DNA of 46,464 nt, taken from NCBI GenBank assembly GCA_937991435.1, contig CALKPY010000119.1, forward strand, positions 1 to 46,464, given 5' to 3'. The position numbers were made by a program, and so were the translations under genes. The notes below the pieces were generated by a model. It did not search any database and was not told the DNA's origin. It saw only the letters and a program-made list of their open reading frames with translations. Source of the stretch: an uncultured Acidimicrobiales bacterium. Lineage in GTDB: Bacteria > Actinomycetota > Acidimicrobiia > Acidimicrobiales > UBA10347. This document shows positions 8,245 through 15,724 of the stretch, one piece after another (positions within the stretch are counted from its first letter, which is position 1; the number at the start of each line of letters is the position of its first letter).

Positions 8245-8527
8245 GTACCGAGGAAAGGTGGTGGTTCAAATTAGAGACTCATGTAGAAGTTTCGCTGGGA
8301 CTTCGGAGGTGAGTGGCTACTAGTTGGCCGCTGGACCGGCTGGTAAATACCTGCCACTTCACCCCGGTTGAAAGCCGTTGAGAGTTGGTCCCCCTTGACG
8401 AATACAGGCTGACAACCGGCCTCTCCAGTGCCTGAACGTCCCGCAAGGGATCTGGCGCCAAGAGGCCCCCAGAATACAAACGAAACGTTCAACGAACAGC
8501 CCCGAGCTTCGGCTTGGGGCTGTTTCG
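8245..8527 (+). ncRNA. Putative structured RNA of unknown family
   Basis: The 424 bases between genes at 8199 and 8624 hold no convincing coding frame but contain nested stems. A long hairpin spans 8297-8392: GGGAC/GTCCC (8297-8301 with 8388-8392), CGG/CCG plus GGTGA/TCACC (8304-8312 with 8359-8366), GTGGC/GCCAC (8313-8317 with 8353-8357), and a 10-bp inner stem 8318-8327 with 8336-8345. A second hairpin has GGCCTCT/AGAGGCC (8418-8424 with 8461-8467), GTGCC/GGCGC, and TCCC-GCAA-GGGA with a GNRA loop. A canonical terminator closes the unit. The 5' end is a guess. It could be a free-standing RNA or a long leader attenuating the gene at 8624. It does not match tmRNA, RNase P RNA or SRP RNA as I know them. 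Confidence 0.6.
8495..8525 (+). terminator. Rho-independent terminator with UUCG loop
   Basis: AACAGCCCCGAGC (8495-8507) pairs over 13 bp, with one G-U, with GCTTGGGGCTGTT (8512-8524), closing a TTCG tetraloop. Bases TTTC follow. It is the 3' boundary of the structured RNA at 8245-8527 and lies about 100 bases before the next gene. Confidence 0.9.
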
Positions 8528-8623
8528 CGTGCCGACCCTGGGTCTTGATCGTCTATCGACAACAGACGACGGGGTCGTCAGCGATAGTCTGAGGTTCTCG
8601 CACAGGTTGAACGAGGAGTAGCG

Positions 8624-9166
8624 ATGGCTTACGAACGCAGCGACGAGATCCTGACTGTGACGACTGACGCGACGAACGCCGGTGCAGGCGCAACGGTGGC
8701 GACGACACAGAGCGCTCTTCGCACACCCGCTTACCTTGTGCTTTCGCTCATCGGCGCGGGCATTGCTGCTGCGGCATTTCTGCCCTGGGCGGGTGTGTCA
8801 AGAACTGACGGTGCGGTCTTTGAATTTGCATCTCAGGTGGTTGGCATCGATGCTGGTGGCTGGGGGCTGGCAGCGATCATCGCTGGTGCAGCAATCGTGC
8901 TACTTGGCCTCATCGGGTACTTCGTGAACCCGTTCAGTGACCCAGAAGCGCTGTTCATCACCGGTTTCGGAGCAGCCATAACTGCGGCAGCCCTGTTCAA
9001 GATGTTCTCGCCCAATTCACTAATCGATCCTGACGGGCTCTATCCAGATGCCGACGCCGCAATCGGGCCGGGTCTTTGGCTTATCGTTGTTGGGGGAGCC
9101 CTCTGCGTTGCTGGTGGTCTGGCGATTGCCGGATCTCGGCGCGACGCAGACAAGCGCCTGTCCTGA
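8624..9166 (+). CDS. Predicted membrane protein with four transmembrane segments
   Basis: A 180-residue protein that I do not recognise. A Thr/Ala-rich cytoplasmic N-terminus of about 30 residues precedes hydrophobic segments at roughly 34-54, 78-100, 108-127 and 146-166; the first loop contains the FLPWAGV motif and the C-terminus is short and charged. The start is well supported: GAGGAG lies 9 bases before the ATG. It follows the structured RNA and terminator at 8245-8527, which could regulate it by attenuation. The DUF4333 gene converges on it, stop to stop, 27 bases apart. Confidence 0.75.
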   Translation: MAYERSDEILTVTTDATNAGAGATVATTQSALRTPAYLVLSLIGAGIAAAAFLPWAGVSRTDGAVFEFASQVVGIDAGGWGLAAIIAGAAIVLLGLIGYFVNPFSDPEALFITGFGAAITAAALFKMFSPNSLIDPDGLYPDADAAIGPGLWLIVVGGALCVAGGLAIAGSRRDADKRLS

Positions 9167-9193
9167 TTTCGCGACGCCAACGAGTCTGAGTGT

Positions 9194-10177
9194 TTAGATA
9201 AACGAGACCGTGTAGCGCAGAGGCACCCGACTGGTCACCGTAAACTGCACGTTACGTGCCATAGGTTCGCCCGTAACGGTCGCTACACACAGAAATTGCT
9301 CGTTTCGATCAAGTCCGAGTAGCTGATCGCCGCATTCGACAGCCACGAGGTCGCCGAGCTTGCCGGTCAACGTCTTCGAAGCGCTGCGTTCCAACACGTC
9401 AATGACGCCTGGAACCAAATGATCGAACGCCTCAACGATGATGTTCTCGTCGTTCGTAACTTCAGCTATCACGGGCATAGAGGTGCCAAAGGAATCGGTT
9501 GCGATGCACTCGAACGTGAATCCGGGGGCAGTCTCGCGCTGAGCCGGGCACTCGGCCGTAAGGTCGGTTTCGAACTGTTTCGCCAGGTCCGATTCGATAA
9601 GATCCTCGGCCAGCTCGGCGGCGATTGACAGCGTGCCGACTTCGTAGGTGAATCCGGATCGTTCTCTTGGATTGATCGCGACTGCGACTTCGGCCAGCAT
9701 CTCGCCATCATCGTTCAGCAAGTCGCAGGTGAATCGACCAGAGGTAGCGATGACGACAGTCGCCGATCCGCAATCAACAGTTGTTGAAACAGCGATCGTC
9801 TCAGAAATTGATTCAGCGAGGTTCCGTTCAGCGAGCGGGAGTTCGCTGGAGCGCACCACATTGGTGGTAGCGACACTGATTCCTTCGCTATCTGCCGTTG
9901 CCTGGATCAGCAACTGGCGTGCGGCCTGGTCGGTCGCCGTGCAGGTAAACGTCGATGATCGGGCGGCTTCTGGCGGGCAGGATGCGACCAGCACCAGATC
10001 GAGGTCCTTCGCAAGTTCGTCTTCGATCAGACGTTCGGCAAGCTCTGCTGAGGAGCTTTTCGTCGCACCAGTCGAGAACGAGCAGGAACCGGTAACGAGC
10101 GCCAAAACGACAAGAATTGCACCCGCGAAGCAAGCCGTTCGTCTGCTCTGTCGTGCAGCGGTGCGACCGCCGCTCAC
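9194..10177 (-). CDS. Secreted lipoprotein-like protein with four DUF4333-type repeats
   Basis: The 327-residue product starts at a GTG whose GTGA overlaps the stop of the upstream oxidoreductase gene, so a longer in-frame start at 10288 is rejected. A hydrophobic stretch ILVVLALVTGSCS suggests a signal peptide, possibly a lipobox with Cys. The rest is four tandem units of about 70 residues, each with two cysteines (for example ASCPPEAARSSTFTC, VDCGSATVV followed by GRFTC, AECPAQ followed by FTFEC, VECGDQ followed by EQFLC), the DUF4333 pattern found on actinobacterial cell surfaces. Most DUF4333 proteins have one or two copies; four is notable. Role unknown. It is the last gene of a three-gene minus-strand unit. 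Confidence 0.8.
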   Translation of the reverse strand: MSGGRTAARQSRRTACFAGAILVVLALVTGSCSFSTGATKSSSAELAERLIEDELAKDLDLVLVASCPPEAARSSTFTCTATDQAARQLLIQATADSEGISVATTNVVRSSELPLAERNLAESISETIAVSTTVDCGSATVVIATSGRFTCDLLNDDGEMLAEVAVAINPRERSGFTYEVGTLSIAAELAEDLIESDLAKQFETDLTAECPAQRETAPGFTFECIATDSFGTSMPVIAEVTNDENIIVEAFDHLVPGVIDVLERSASKTLTGKLGDLVAVECGDQLLGLDRNEQFLCVATVTGEPMARNVQFTVTSRVPLRYTVSFI

Positions 10178-11442
10178 GCTTGTTCGCTCGTTCCCACGCG
10201 ATTGCCGAGAATTGCCTCGGCTGTGCGCCTGCCGGAGAACATGGCACCTTGGATCGAGCCGGTGTCGCGATGATCGCCGCACACCCACAGTTGATCGACG
10301 ACCTTTGTCGGCTTCCGAGCGGCCAGAGGGGGCGTCTGACGAGGTTGGCCGTGCTCGATCCTGTCAACACGCAACATGTCCCACGAGTCGACTGCGGCGC
10401 CGAACCATTGCCGCATCTGAGCTGTCACTTCGGTGACGAGGTCAACGTCGACCGTTCCGGGGCAAGCCGCCGCGATGAGGTGGCGTCCCGGCGGGGCATA
10501 GGTAGGCGCGACATTGGTCATGACCGCGAGGTTCCTAACCGGACCCTTGTTGTAGCCGTCTAAAACGATCGCGTGGCTCGCTGTTGGCGGAATGTCGGCG
10601 CTGAACCACACGCACGAGACCGGCCAGCACCCAGGGTCGGGTCGATCGAGAAGCTGCGCCGCTGTGGAACCGTCGGTGGCGACGATGACGTTGTCAGCGG
10701 TGATCGACGCTTGGTCTGTTTCGATCCGTCCTGGAGCGACACGATGCACTGACGTGTTCAACACGATGTCATCTTCAGGTATCGAGCCAGCCAGTTGTTG
10801 GCTGATCGCTCCCATGCCTCGCGCTGGTACCCCGGTCGGCCCTTTGCTCAGAGATCTGAAAATCGTCTCGAACATGCGACTTGAGGTGGTCAGCTGCGGA
10901 TCGAGTTGAATGCCTGCAAACAGAGGGCCGAGGAAGCGCGTGATCGTGCGATCGGAAAATCCGAGAGCCTCCAGACGCCGGGCCGTGGTCGATTCGTCTG
11001 TACGCAAAAGATCCGAAACGGTGCGTCGGTTGAGATCGAATCGCAGCTTGAGAAGTCGCGCCTTGTCAGCGAGTGGGATCACGGGAGTTCGGATCGTTTC
11101 CACGAGGCTGCTGCGATCCCGGAAAGGGTCGCCGAGGTGATGGCCTTCGCCCTCGATCCAGATCAGAGCACCCGCATCGAAGTTCGCCATGTCGAGCGAT
11201 GCAAGATCGAGGTTTCGCTCGACTTCTGGGTACGAGCTCAACAGCACTTGGAACCCGCGGTCAAGTTGGAACCCGTCAACGCGGTCAGTGCGCACACGGC
11301 CGCCGGTTCCGTCGGACCGATCAATGACGAGTACGTGCTGATCGGCCTGGATCAGGCGGCGAGCTGCGGTCAGGCCGGCGAGACCAGCGCCGACGATGAC
11401 AGTATCGACGTGTTGCGGAAGCTCAGGAAGGTGCGAATACAC
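10174..11442 (-). CDS. FAD-dependent amine oxidase/phytoene desaturase-like oxidoreductase
   Basis: A 422-residue flavoprotein. The FAD-binding Rossmann motif is VDTVIVGAGLAGLTAARRL, followed by a glutamate-equivalent DRSDGTGGRVRTD and the DGFQLDRGFQVLLSSYPE segment characteristic of the protoporphyrinogen oxidase/phytoene desaturase-like group. The C-terminal FAD motif is LWVCGDHRDTGSIQGAMFSG. Such enzymes act on amines, carotenoids or porphyrins; the substrate is not determinable here. It sits between a pseudouridine synthase gene (27 bases upstream) and the DUF4333 gene (4-base GTGA overlap). No carotenoid or haem genes are near. Confidence 0.88.
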   Translation of the reverse strand: MYSHLPELPQHVDTVIVGAGLAGLTAARRLIQADQHVLVIDRSDGTGGRVRTDRVDGFQLDRGFQVLLSSYPEVERNLDLASLDMANFDAGALIWIEGEGHHLGDPFRDRSSLVETIRTPVIPLADKARLLKLRFDLNRRTVSDLLRTDESTTARRLEALGFSDRTITRFLGPLFAGIQLDPQLTTSSRMFETIFRSLSKGPTGVPARGMGAISQQLAGSIPEDDIVLNTSVHRVAPGRIETDQASITADNVIVATDGSTAAQLLDRPDPGCWPVSCVWFSADIPPTASHAIVLDGYNKGPVRNLAVMTNVAPTYAPPGRHLIAAACPGTVDVDLVTEVTAQMRQWFGAAVDSWDMLRVDRIEHGQPRQTPPLAARKPTKVVDQLWVCGDHRDTGSIQGAMFSGRRTAEAILGNRVGTSEQA

Positions 11443-11469
11443 GGGCCAACGTTAGGCGACACGTGCATG

Positions 11470-12042
11470 TCACCTTGACGCGAGGCCATTCTCTTCGTGG
11501 CGGGCGAGTTTGCGCCACCGCCCAGGGACCAGCCCGTCAAGTGTGATTGACCCGATCTGGTTCCGTACGAGACGCAATGTCGGATGTCCGACGGCGGCTG
11601 TCATTTTGCGTACCTGGCGATTTCGGCCTTCGGTGAGGGTCACTTCGATCCAGCTGTCAGGGACAGTCTCACGATGGCGAATAGGCACGCTTCGATCGGG
11701 TATGTCCGGTGCGTGTCGCAGTTTGCTGGCCTTGGCTGGTCGGGTGAGCTTGCCCTTGACCAGCACCCCATTGCGAAGCTGCATCAGAGCATCTGTATCT
11801 GGCTCACCTTCGACCTGTACCCAGTAGCGGCGCTCGATGTGGTGGTCGGGTTCGGTCAGCACCGCGCTCAGATCGGGATTGTCGCTCAGTATGAGTAGCC
11901 CTTCAGAGTCCCGGTCAAGACGGCCAGCTCCGTAGACATTGCGCAGGTCGATGAAGTCAGCAAGGGTGGACCGCCGTGGGACCGCGTCGTCAGTGAACTT
12001 TGACAGCACATCAAACGGCTTCCAGAACGCAATAGTGACCAC
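11470..12042 (-). CDS. Pseudouridine synthase, RsuA/RluE family
   Basis: The 190-residue protein is a stand-alone pseudouridine synthase without an S4 domain, like RluE. Catalytic motif II is VYGAGRLDRDSEGLLILSDN, with the nucleophilic Asp in GRLD. Further family motifs are ERRYWVQVEG, WIEVTLTEGRNRQVRKMTAAVGHP and LRLVRNQIGSITLDGL. RluE modifies 23S rRNA. GTG at 12042 (GTG GTC ACT ATT, MVTIAFWKPFDVLSKF) is chosen because homology begins there; the frame is open to 12456, but that region encodes the start of trpD on the other strand. It is first in the unit with the FAD oxidoreductase and DUF4333 genes and divergent from trpD with 57 bases between. Confidence 0.92.
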   Translation of the reverse strand: MVTIAFWKPFDVLSKFTDDAVPRRSTLADFIDLRNVYGAGRLDRDSEGLLILSDNPDLSAVLTEPDHHIERRYWVQVEGEPDTDALMQLRNGVLVKGKLTRPAKASKLRHAPDIPDRSVPIRHRETVPDSWIEVTLTEGRNRQVRKMTAAVGHPTLRLVRNQIGSITLDGLVPGRWRKLARHEENGLASR

Positions 12043-12099
12043 AGGTGGCGAGCGTATCTGCCGGTGCTGCGGTGGTCCTGATGGCGTAGCCTCGGCGTT

Positions 12100-13140
12100 A
12101 TGGCCAATGAGGGGGAGTTCACCGCATGGGCTGACGTGTTGACGATGCTCGTCGCTCAGCAAAGTCTCGAACGACGCGTCGCCGAGCGGGTGATGGACAC
12201 CATCTTGGCTGGGACAGCGACCGATGCCCAGATTGCTGGGTTTCTCATTGGGCTGTCGGCGAAGGGAGAGACGACCGACGAGGTCCTCGGCATGCGAGAT
12301 GCGATGCTCAGTGCGTGCGCCAAGCTCGACCTTCCCGCTGGCACAACCGATATTGTCGGCGTCGGTGGTGCACCGCGCCGGCGAGTATCGGCGTTTAACG
12401 TCTCGACTATCGCGTCGTTTGTCGCCGCAGCTGCCGGTGCGACGATCTGCAAACACGGCAACCGCAAGGCGTCATCCACGTCAGGCTCGTTCGACCTGCT
12501 CGAGGCACTGGGTGTCAACATCGACATCGCTCCCGCCAAGGTCGAAGCCGGAGTGCGGTCGATTGGACTGGGCTTTGCCTTTGCACGGGCGCATCATCGC
12601 GCTATGCGTCATGTAGGACCGGCGCGTTCGCAACTTAATGTCCCGACGGTGTTCAATGTCCTTGGCCCTTTGGCCCACCCTGGGCAGCTGAGACGTCAAG
12701 TCGTCGGGGTGCCTGACGCTGGGCGCGCCGAGCAGATTGCCAACGTCATCGCCGGCACCGACGCCGAATGCGTCTGGGTCGTGCACGGCCATCTCGATAT
12801 CGATGAATTGAGCACGACAGGACCTGCCGATGTGATCGAGGTAATCGGAACCTCGCAGCGGCGCTTTGTCGTCGACCCAACGCACCATGGGCTCGCTACG
12901 ACGCAGCCTGAGTCAATCCTCGGTGGCGATGCGACGCAAAATGCTCGCCTAGCGCAGGCAATCTTCGCTGGTGAAAAGTCTCCCAATCGAGACATGGTGG
13001 TACTCAACGCGGCTGCGGGGCTCGTTGTTGCCGGCGAAGTCAAGTCGATCTCGTCGGCTATCGATGCTGCAGCGGCCGCAATCGACGATGGCCGAGCAGC
13101 GGCGAAGCTTGAAGCTCTCGTCGCTCATACAAACGCCTGA
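12100..13140 (+). CDS. trpD: Anthranilate phosphoribosyltransferase-like protein (TrpD family)
   Basis: A 346-residue protein of TrpD length and order: helical N-terminal domain with AGTATDAQIAGFLIGLSAKG, then the phosphoribosyl-binding region, the CKHGNRKASSTSGS motif (KHGNR at 118-122), PLAHPG, and VHGHLDIDELSTTGPADV with the Asp-Glu pair that binds magnesium. TrpD joins anthranilate to PRPP in tryptophan synthesis. The glycine-rich PRPP loop, normally GTGGD, reads GVGGA (87-91), so the conserved Thr and Asp are both changed. No other trp gene is adjacent. It may be the genuine TrpD with a tolerated change or a paralogue with another acceptor. The start ATG is supported by position; no strong Shine-Dalgarno is seen. 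Confidence 0.85.
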   Translation: MANEGEFTAWADVLTMLVAQQSLERRVAERVMDTILAGTATDAQIAGFLIGLSAKGETTDEVLGMRDAMLSACAKLDLPAGTTDIVGVGGAPRRRVSAFNVSTIASFVAAAAGATICKHGNRKASSTSGSFDLLEALGVNIDIAPAKVEAGVRSIGLGFAFARAHHRAMRHVGPARSQLNVPTVFNVLGPLAHPGQLRRQVVGVPDAGRAEQIANVIAGTDAECVWVVHGHLDIDELSTTGPADVIEVIGTSQRRFVVDPTHHGLATTQPESILGGDATQNARLAQAIFAGEKSPNRDMVVLNAAAGLVVAGEVKSISSAIDAAAAAIDDGRAAAKLEALVAHTNA

Positions 13141-13183
13141 TCGGTGAGCCCGTTGAGAATCGCGATTGCTGCTGGTGGCTTGC

Positions 13184-14815
13184 ATGGCTGAGTCCGAGGA
13201 CCTGGCCTTGGAACAGGCGGTGATTGACCGCATCGGAGCGGTGCGGGCAACCCAGCTAGATCGGGTCGCGGAGCGAGCGTCGCGTCTGGCGGCCGAAGTG
13301 GCGACGATGACCGAAGATGGGTTGCGCGACATCTTTGACGAAGATGACGACCCTGACGCTGCGGTTCAGGCTTCGTTTGTTCGCGAACGCTCAATGCACG
13401 CTATGGCCGCCGCTCGGCGCTTCCATGAGGTCGACGCAGTCGGCGCCCGGGCTGCTTTTGGGCGGGTGACCGCCGATGACGGCGAACGCTTGTACGTCGG
13501 TCGATGCAGCGTGATCCAAGGCGACGAGGTTCTGCTCGTCGATTGGCGAGCCCCGGCTGCGATGCCGTTTTATCGCGCAACGCCGCTCGACCGGCTCTCA
13601 ATTACGCACCGCCGCCACCTGCATTACGGGGGTGCAGCTGACGACGAACCTCAGCTCACTGGCTATTCAGATGAGGTGCTCGACGCCGAGCACCTGCTTG
13701 ATTTCGAGGGCCTACAAGGCGAGGCTGCGCTTCTGGCGTCATTGGAGCGAGAACGAACCGGGCAGATGGCGTCGGTGGTGGCCACGATTCAAGCGGAACA
13801 AGATGGCGTGATTCGCGCACGGTCTGACCGGCCGCTGCTCGTGCAGGGCGGTCCTGGCACTGGAAAGACCGTGGTCGCGCTGCATCGAGCTGCCTATCTG
13901 CTGTATGACCAACGCCAGGCGCTCGCCGAGAACGGGGTGCTGATCGTCGGGCCCACGACACAGTTCCTTGCCTATATCAGCGAGGTGCTTCCTTCGCTGG
14001 GTGAGACAGGCGTGGTGTCGGCCATCCCGGCTGAGCTGTACCCCGGCGTACTTCGCGGGCGAGTCGAAACTGATGAGGTCACGTCGCTCAAGGGGTCGAT
14101 GGCGATGGTCACGTTGCTCCGTAACGGAGTATCTGACCGCCAGAGACTGCCAAAGCAGGATCTGGTTGCGTGGTATGGGTCCGATCGGGTGCGTCTTGAC
14201 ACAGAGGCGCTTCGGGTCATGTTCATTGACGCACAACGTTCGCCGACACACAATGAGGGAGCGGAACGATTCCGCGTGCTACTAATCGAGGCTCTGGCTG
14301 AAAAGGTGTACAGCCGGTCGTTTGACAACTATGCCGACGCATATCGCTCGTTTGCGTCGTCGCGAGACCTGCGAGTGTTCCTATTGCGACATTGGCCAAC
14401 GCTCACGGCGGAACAGGCGCTCAACGATCTGTTCGGGTCCCCTGCGTTGTTGCGCCTCGCGGCGCGGGGATGTGCTCTGAGTCGCGACGATGTGGCGTCG
14501 CTTGGCCGAGAGAGGGTGAGCGAATCTGACCTTGCCGATGCCCGCTGGAGCGACGCAGACGTACCTCTGCTGGACGAGCTCTGGTCCATTGTGGGTGGCA
14601 TCGCCGGGTCAACTGCAAAAGACCAACGCCAACGGGCACGCGACGTGCGCGACGAGTTCGAAATCGCGGCCGTGCAAGACGCGATGGCAGGCGCCGGTCG
14701 AGATGCGAACGAAGCAGGCGAGCTCGACGTCCAAGAACAAGACGGGTTCCGCATCATGTCGCTTGAGGAAGCTGAAGGACTTCCGGCCCCACCCTTGCGA
14801 GCGTGGCGTGTCTGA
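13184..14815 (+). CDS. HelD-like superfamily 1 helicase, N-terminal part (split gene)
   Basis: 543 residues matching the first two thirds of actinobacterial HelD, the RNA polymerase-associated ATPase that clears stalled polymerase. It begins with a coiled-coil-like helix, then YVGRCSVIQGDEVLLVDWRAPAAMPFY, a HelD-specific segment, and the Walker A motif VQGGPGTGKTVVALHRAAYLL near residue 223. The frame stops at 14813-14815 before the Walker B/DEAQ motif, which is found in the next frame (14808-15569). Either a single-base frameshift, natural or from sequencing, splits the gene or two subunits are made. The 8-base GTGTCTGA overlap would allow reinitiation, but no ribosome-binding site precedes the GTG. 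ATG 13184 is chosen over TTG 13166. Confidence 0.82.
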   Translation: MAESEDLALEQAVIDRIGAVRATQLDRVAERASRLAAEVATMTEDGLRDIFDEDDDPDAAVQASFVRERSMHAMAAARRFHEVDAVGARAAFGRVTADDGERLYVGRCSVIQGDEVLLVDWRAPAAMPFYRATPLDRLSITHRRHLHYGGAADDEPQLTGYSDEVLDAEHLLDFEGLQGEAALLASLERERTGQMASVVATIQAEQDGVIRARSDRPLLVQGGPGTGKTVVALHRAAYLLYDQRQALAENGVLIVGPTTQFLAYISEVLPSLGETGVVSAIPAELYPGVLRGRVETDEVTSLKGSMAMVTLLRNGVSDRQRLPKQDLVAWYGSDRVRLDTEALRVMFIDAQRSPTHNEGAERFRVLLIEALAEKVYSRSFDNYADAYRSFASSRDLRVFLLRHWPTLTAEQALNDLFGSPALLRLAARGCALSRDDVASLGRERVSESDLADARWSDADVPLLDELWSIVGGIAGSTAKDQRQRARDVRDEFEIAAVQDAMAGAGRDANEAGELDVQEQDGFRIMSLEEAEGLPAPPLRAWRV

Positions 14816-15569
14816 GCCGTATCCCTTCGACTCCGACGATGACATCGAGATCAAAGAACTTGACCTCGATGATCTCGACGCATTTGGCGACAAGCAGATT
14901 TCGGTTGGCGATCTCGCCGGAAACCAGGAGTCTTGGCGTTATGGGCACGTGATCGTCGACGAGGCACAGGACCTCACCGACATGCAATGGCGCATGATCA
15001 TGCGACGGGTCCGTTCGAACTCTGTAACGATCGTCGGTGACCTCGCGCAACGCACGGTCGGCCCTGCAGGTACCTGGGCTGACCACCTGCCAGCATCACT
15101 AGGTGAGGTGCAACGTCGCGACCTAACGATCAACTACCGATCGCCGACTGAGATCAATGATCTCGCATCACGGGTTCTCGCAGAGCTGACTCCTGATCTG
15201 ACACCGTCGACGGCGATACGGTCGAGCGGGCTCGTGCCGGTTTTTGAGAGCGTGACCGACGTGACCGAAGCCGTTGGTGCAGCGGTCGATCGACTCTCCG
15301 TACAGGTTGGCGGGCAAGTGGCAGCGATCGGAGTCGGTATGAGCGCTCATGAGCCACTCGACGCCGGTCACGATGCTCGGGTTCGTTGGCTTGAACCTCG
15401 TGTCGCCAAGGGGCTTGAGTTTGACGGCGTCGTTGTTGTCGAGCCAGCGGACATTGCCTCGTTGCACGCCGGGCTTGCTCATTTGTACATCGCCTTGACG
15501 CGAGCGACGCAGCAGTTGGTTGTGTTGCACTCCAAGGACCTTCCATCGGTCCTGTTGCCGTCGGTGTAG
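14808..15569 (+). CDS. HelD-like helicase, C-terminal part (split gene)
   Basis: 253 residues continuing the HelD homology in another frame. After the acidic SEPYPFDSDDDIEIKEL come YGHVIVDEAQDLTDMQWRM (Walker B, DEAQ), TIVGDLAQRT (motif III), LTINYRSPTEI (motif IV region), and the final ARVRWLEPRVAKGLEFDGV plus HLYIALTRATQQLVVLH (motifs V and VI). Together with 13184-14815 all helicase motifs are present, so the break is recent or an artefact. Alone this piece lacks Walker A and could not hydrolyse ATP. In mycobacteria and relatives HelD can confer rifampicin tolerance; whether this split one works is unknown. Confidence 0.82.
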   Translation: MSEPYPFDSDDDIEIKELDLDDLDAFGDKQISVGDLAGNQESWRYGHVIVDEAQDLTDMQWRMIMRRVRSNSVTIVGDLAQRTVGPAGTWADHLPASLGEVQRRDLTINYRSPTEINDLASRVLAELTPDLTPSTAIRSSGLVPVFESVTDVTEAVGAAVDRLSVQVGGQVAAIGVGMSAHEPLDAGHDARVRWLEPRVAKGLEFDGVVVVEPADIASLHAGLAHLYIALTRATQQLVVLHSKDLPSVLLPSV

Positions 15570-15724
15570 ACCAAGGGCGTTGTGATCCAAGGATCTAACG
15601 CCTAGCTGGCCCCCCGGTGCGTGCGCCGATGTGCTTCACGCAGAGCGCCGGTGCGATGGGCGCTGGTGTACAACTCCGCGCTTCGCTGGTAGTGTCACCT
15701 GCTTACTCCGTCCACACCAGCAAC

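Noticed and set aside
8250..8258. RNase P RNA (GAGGAAAGG resembles its conserved GAGGAAAG core)
   Set aside because: The rest of the conserved core, such as the ACAGAA region, is absent and the folding does not fit.
8271..8562. Three overlapping minus-strand frames of 66-73 codons
   Set aside because: They run through paired stems and the terminator, lack ribosome-binding sites and resemble no protein; shadows of a structured RNA are more likely.
12043..12456. N-terminal extension of the pseudouridine synthase
   Set aside because: It would run through the trpD start on the opposite strand and has no family similarity.
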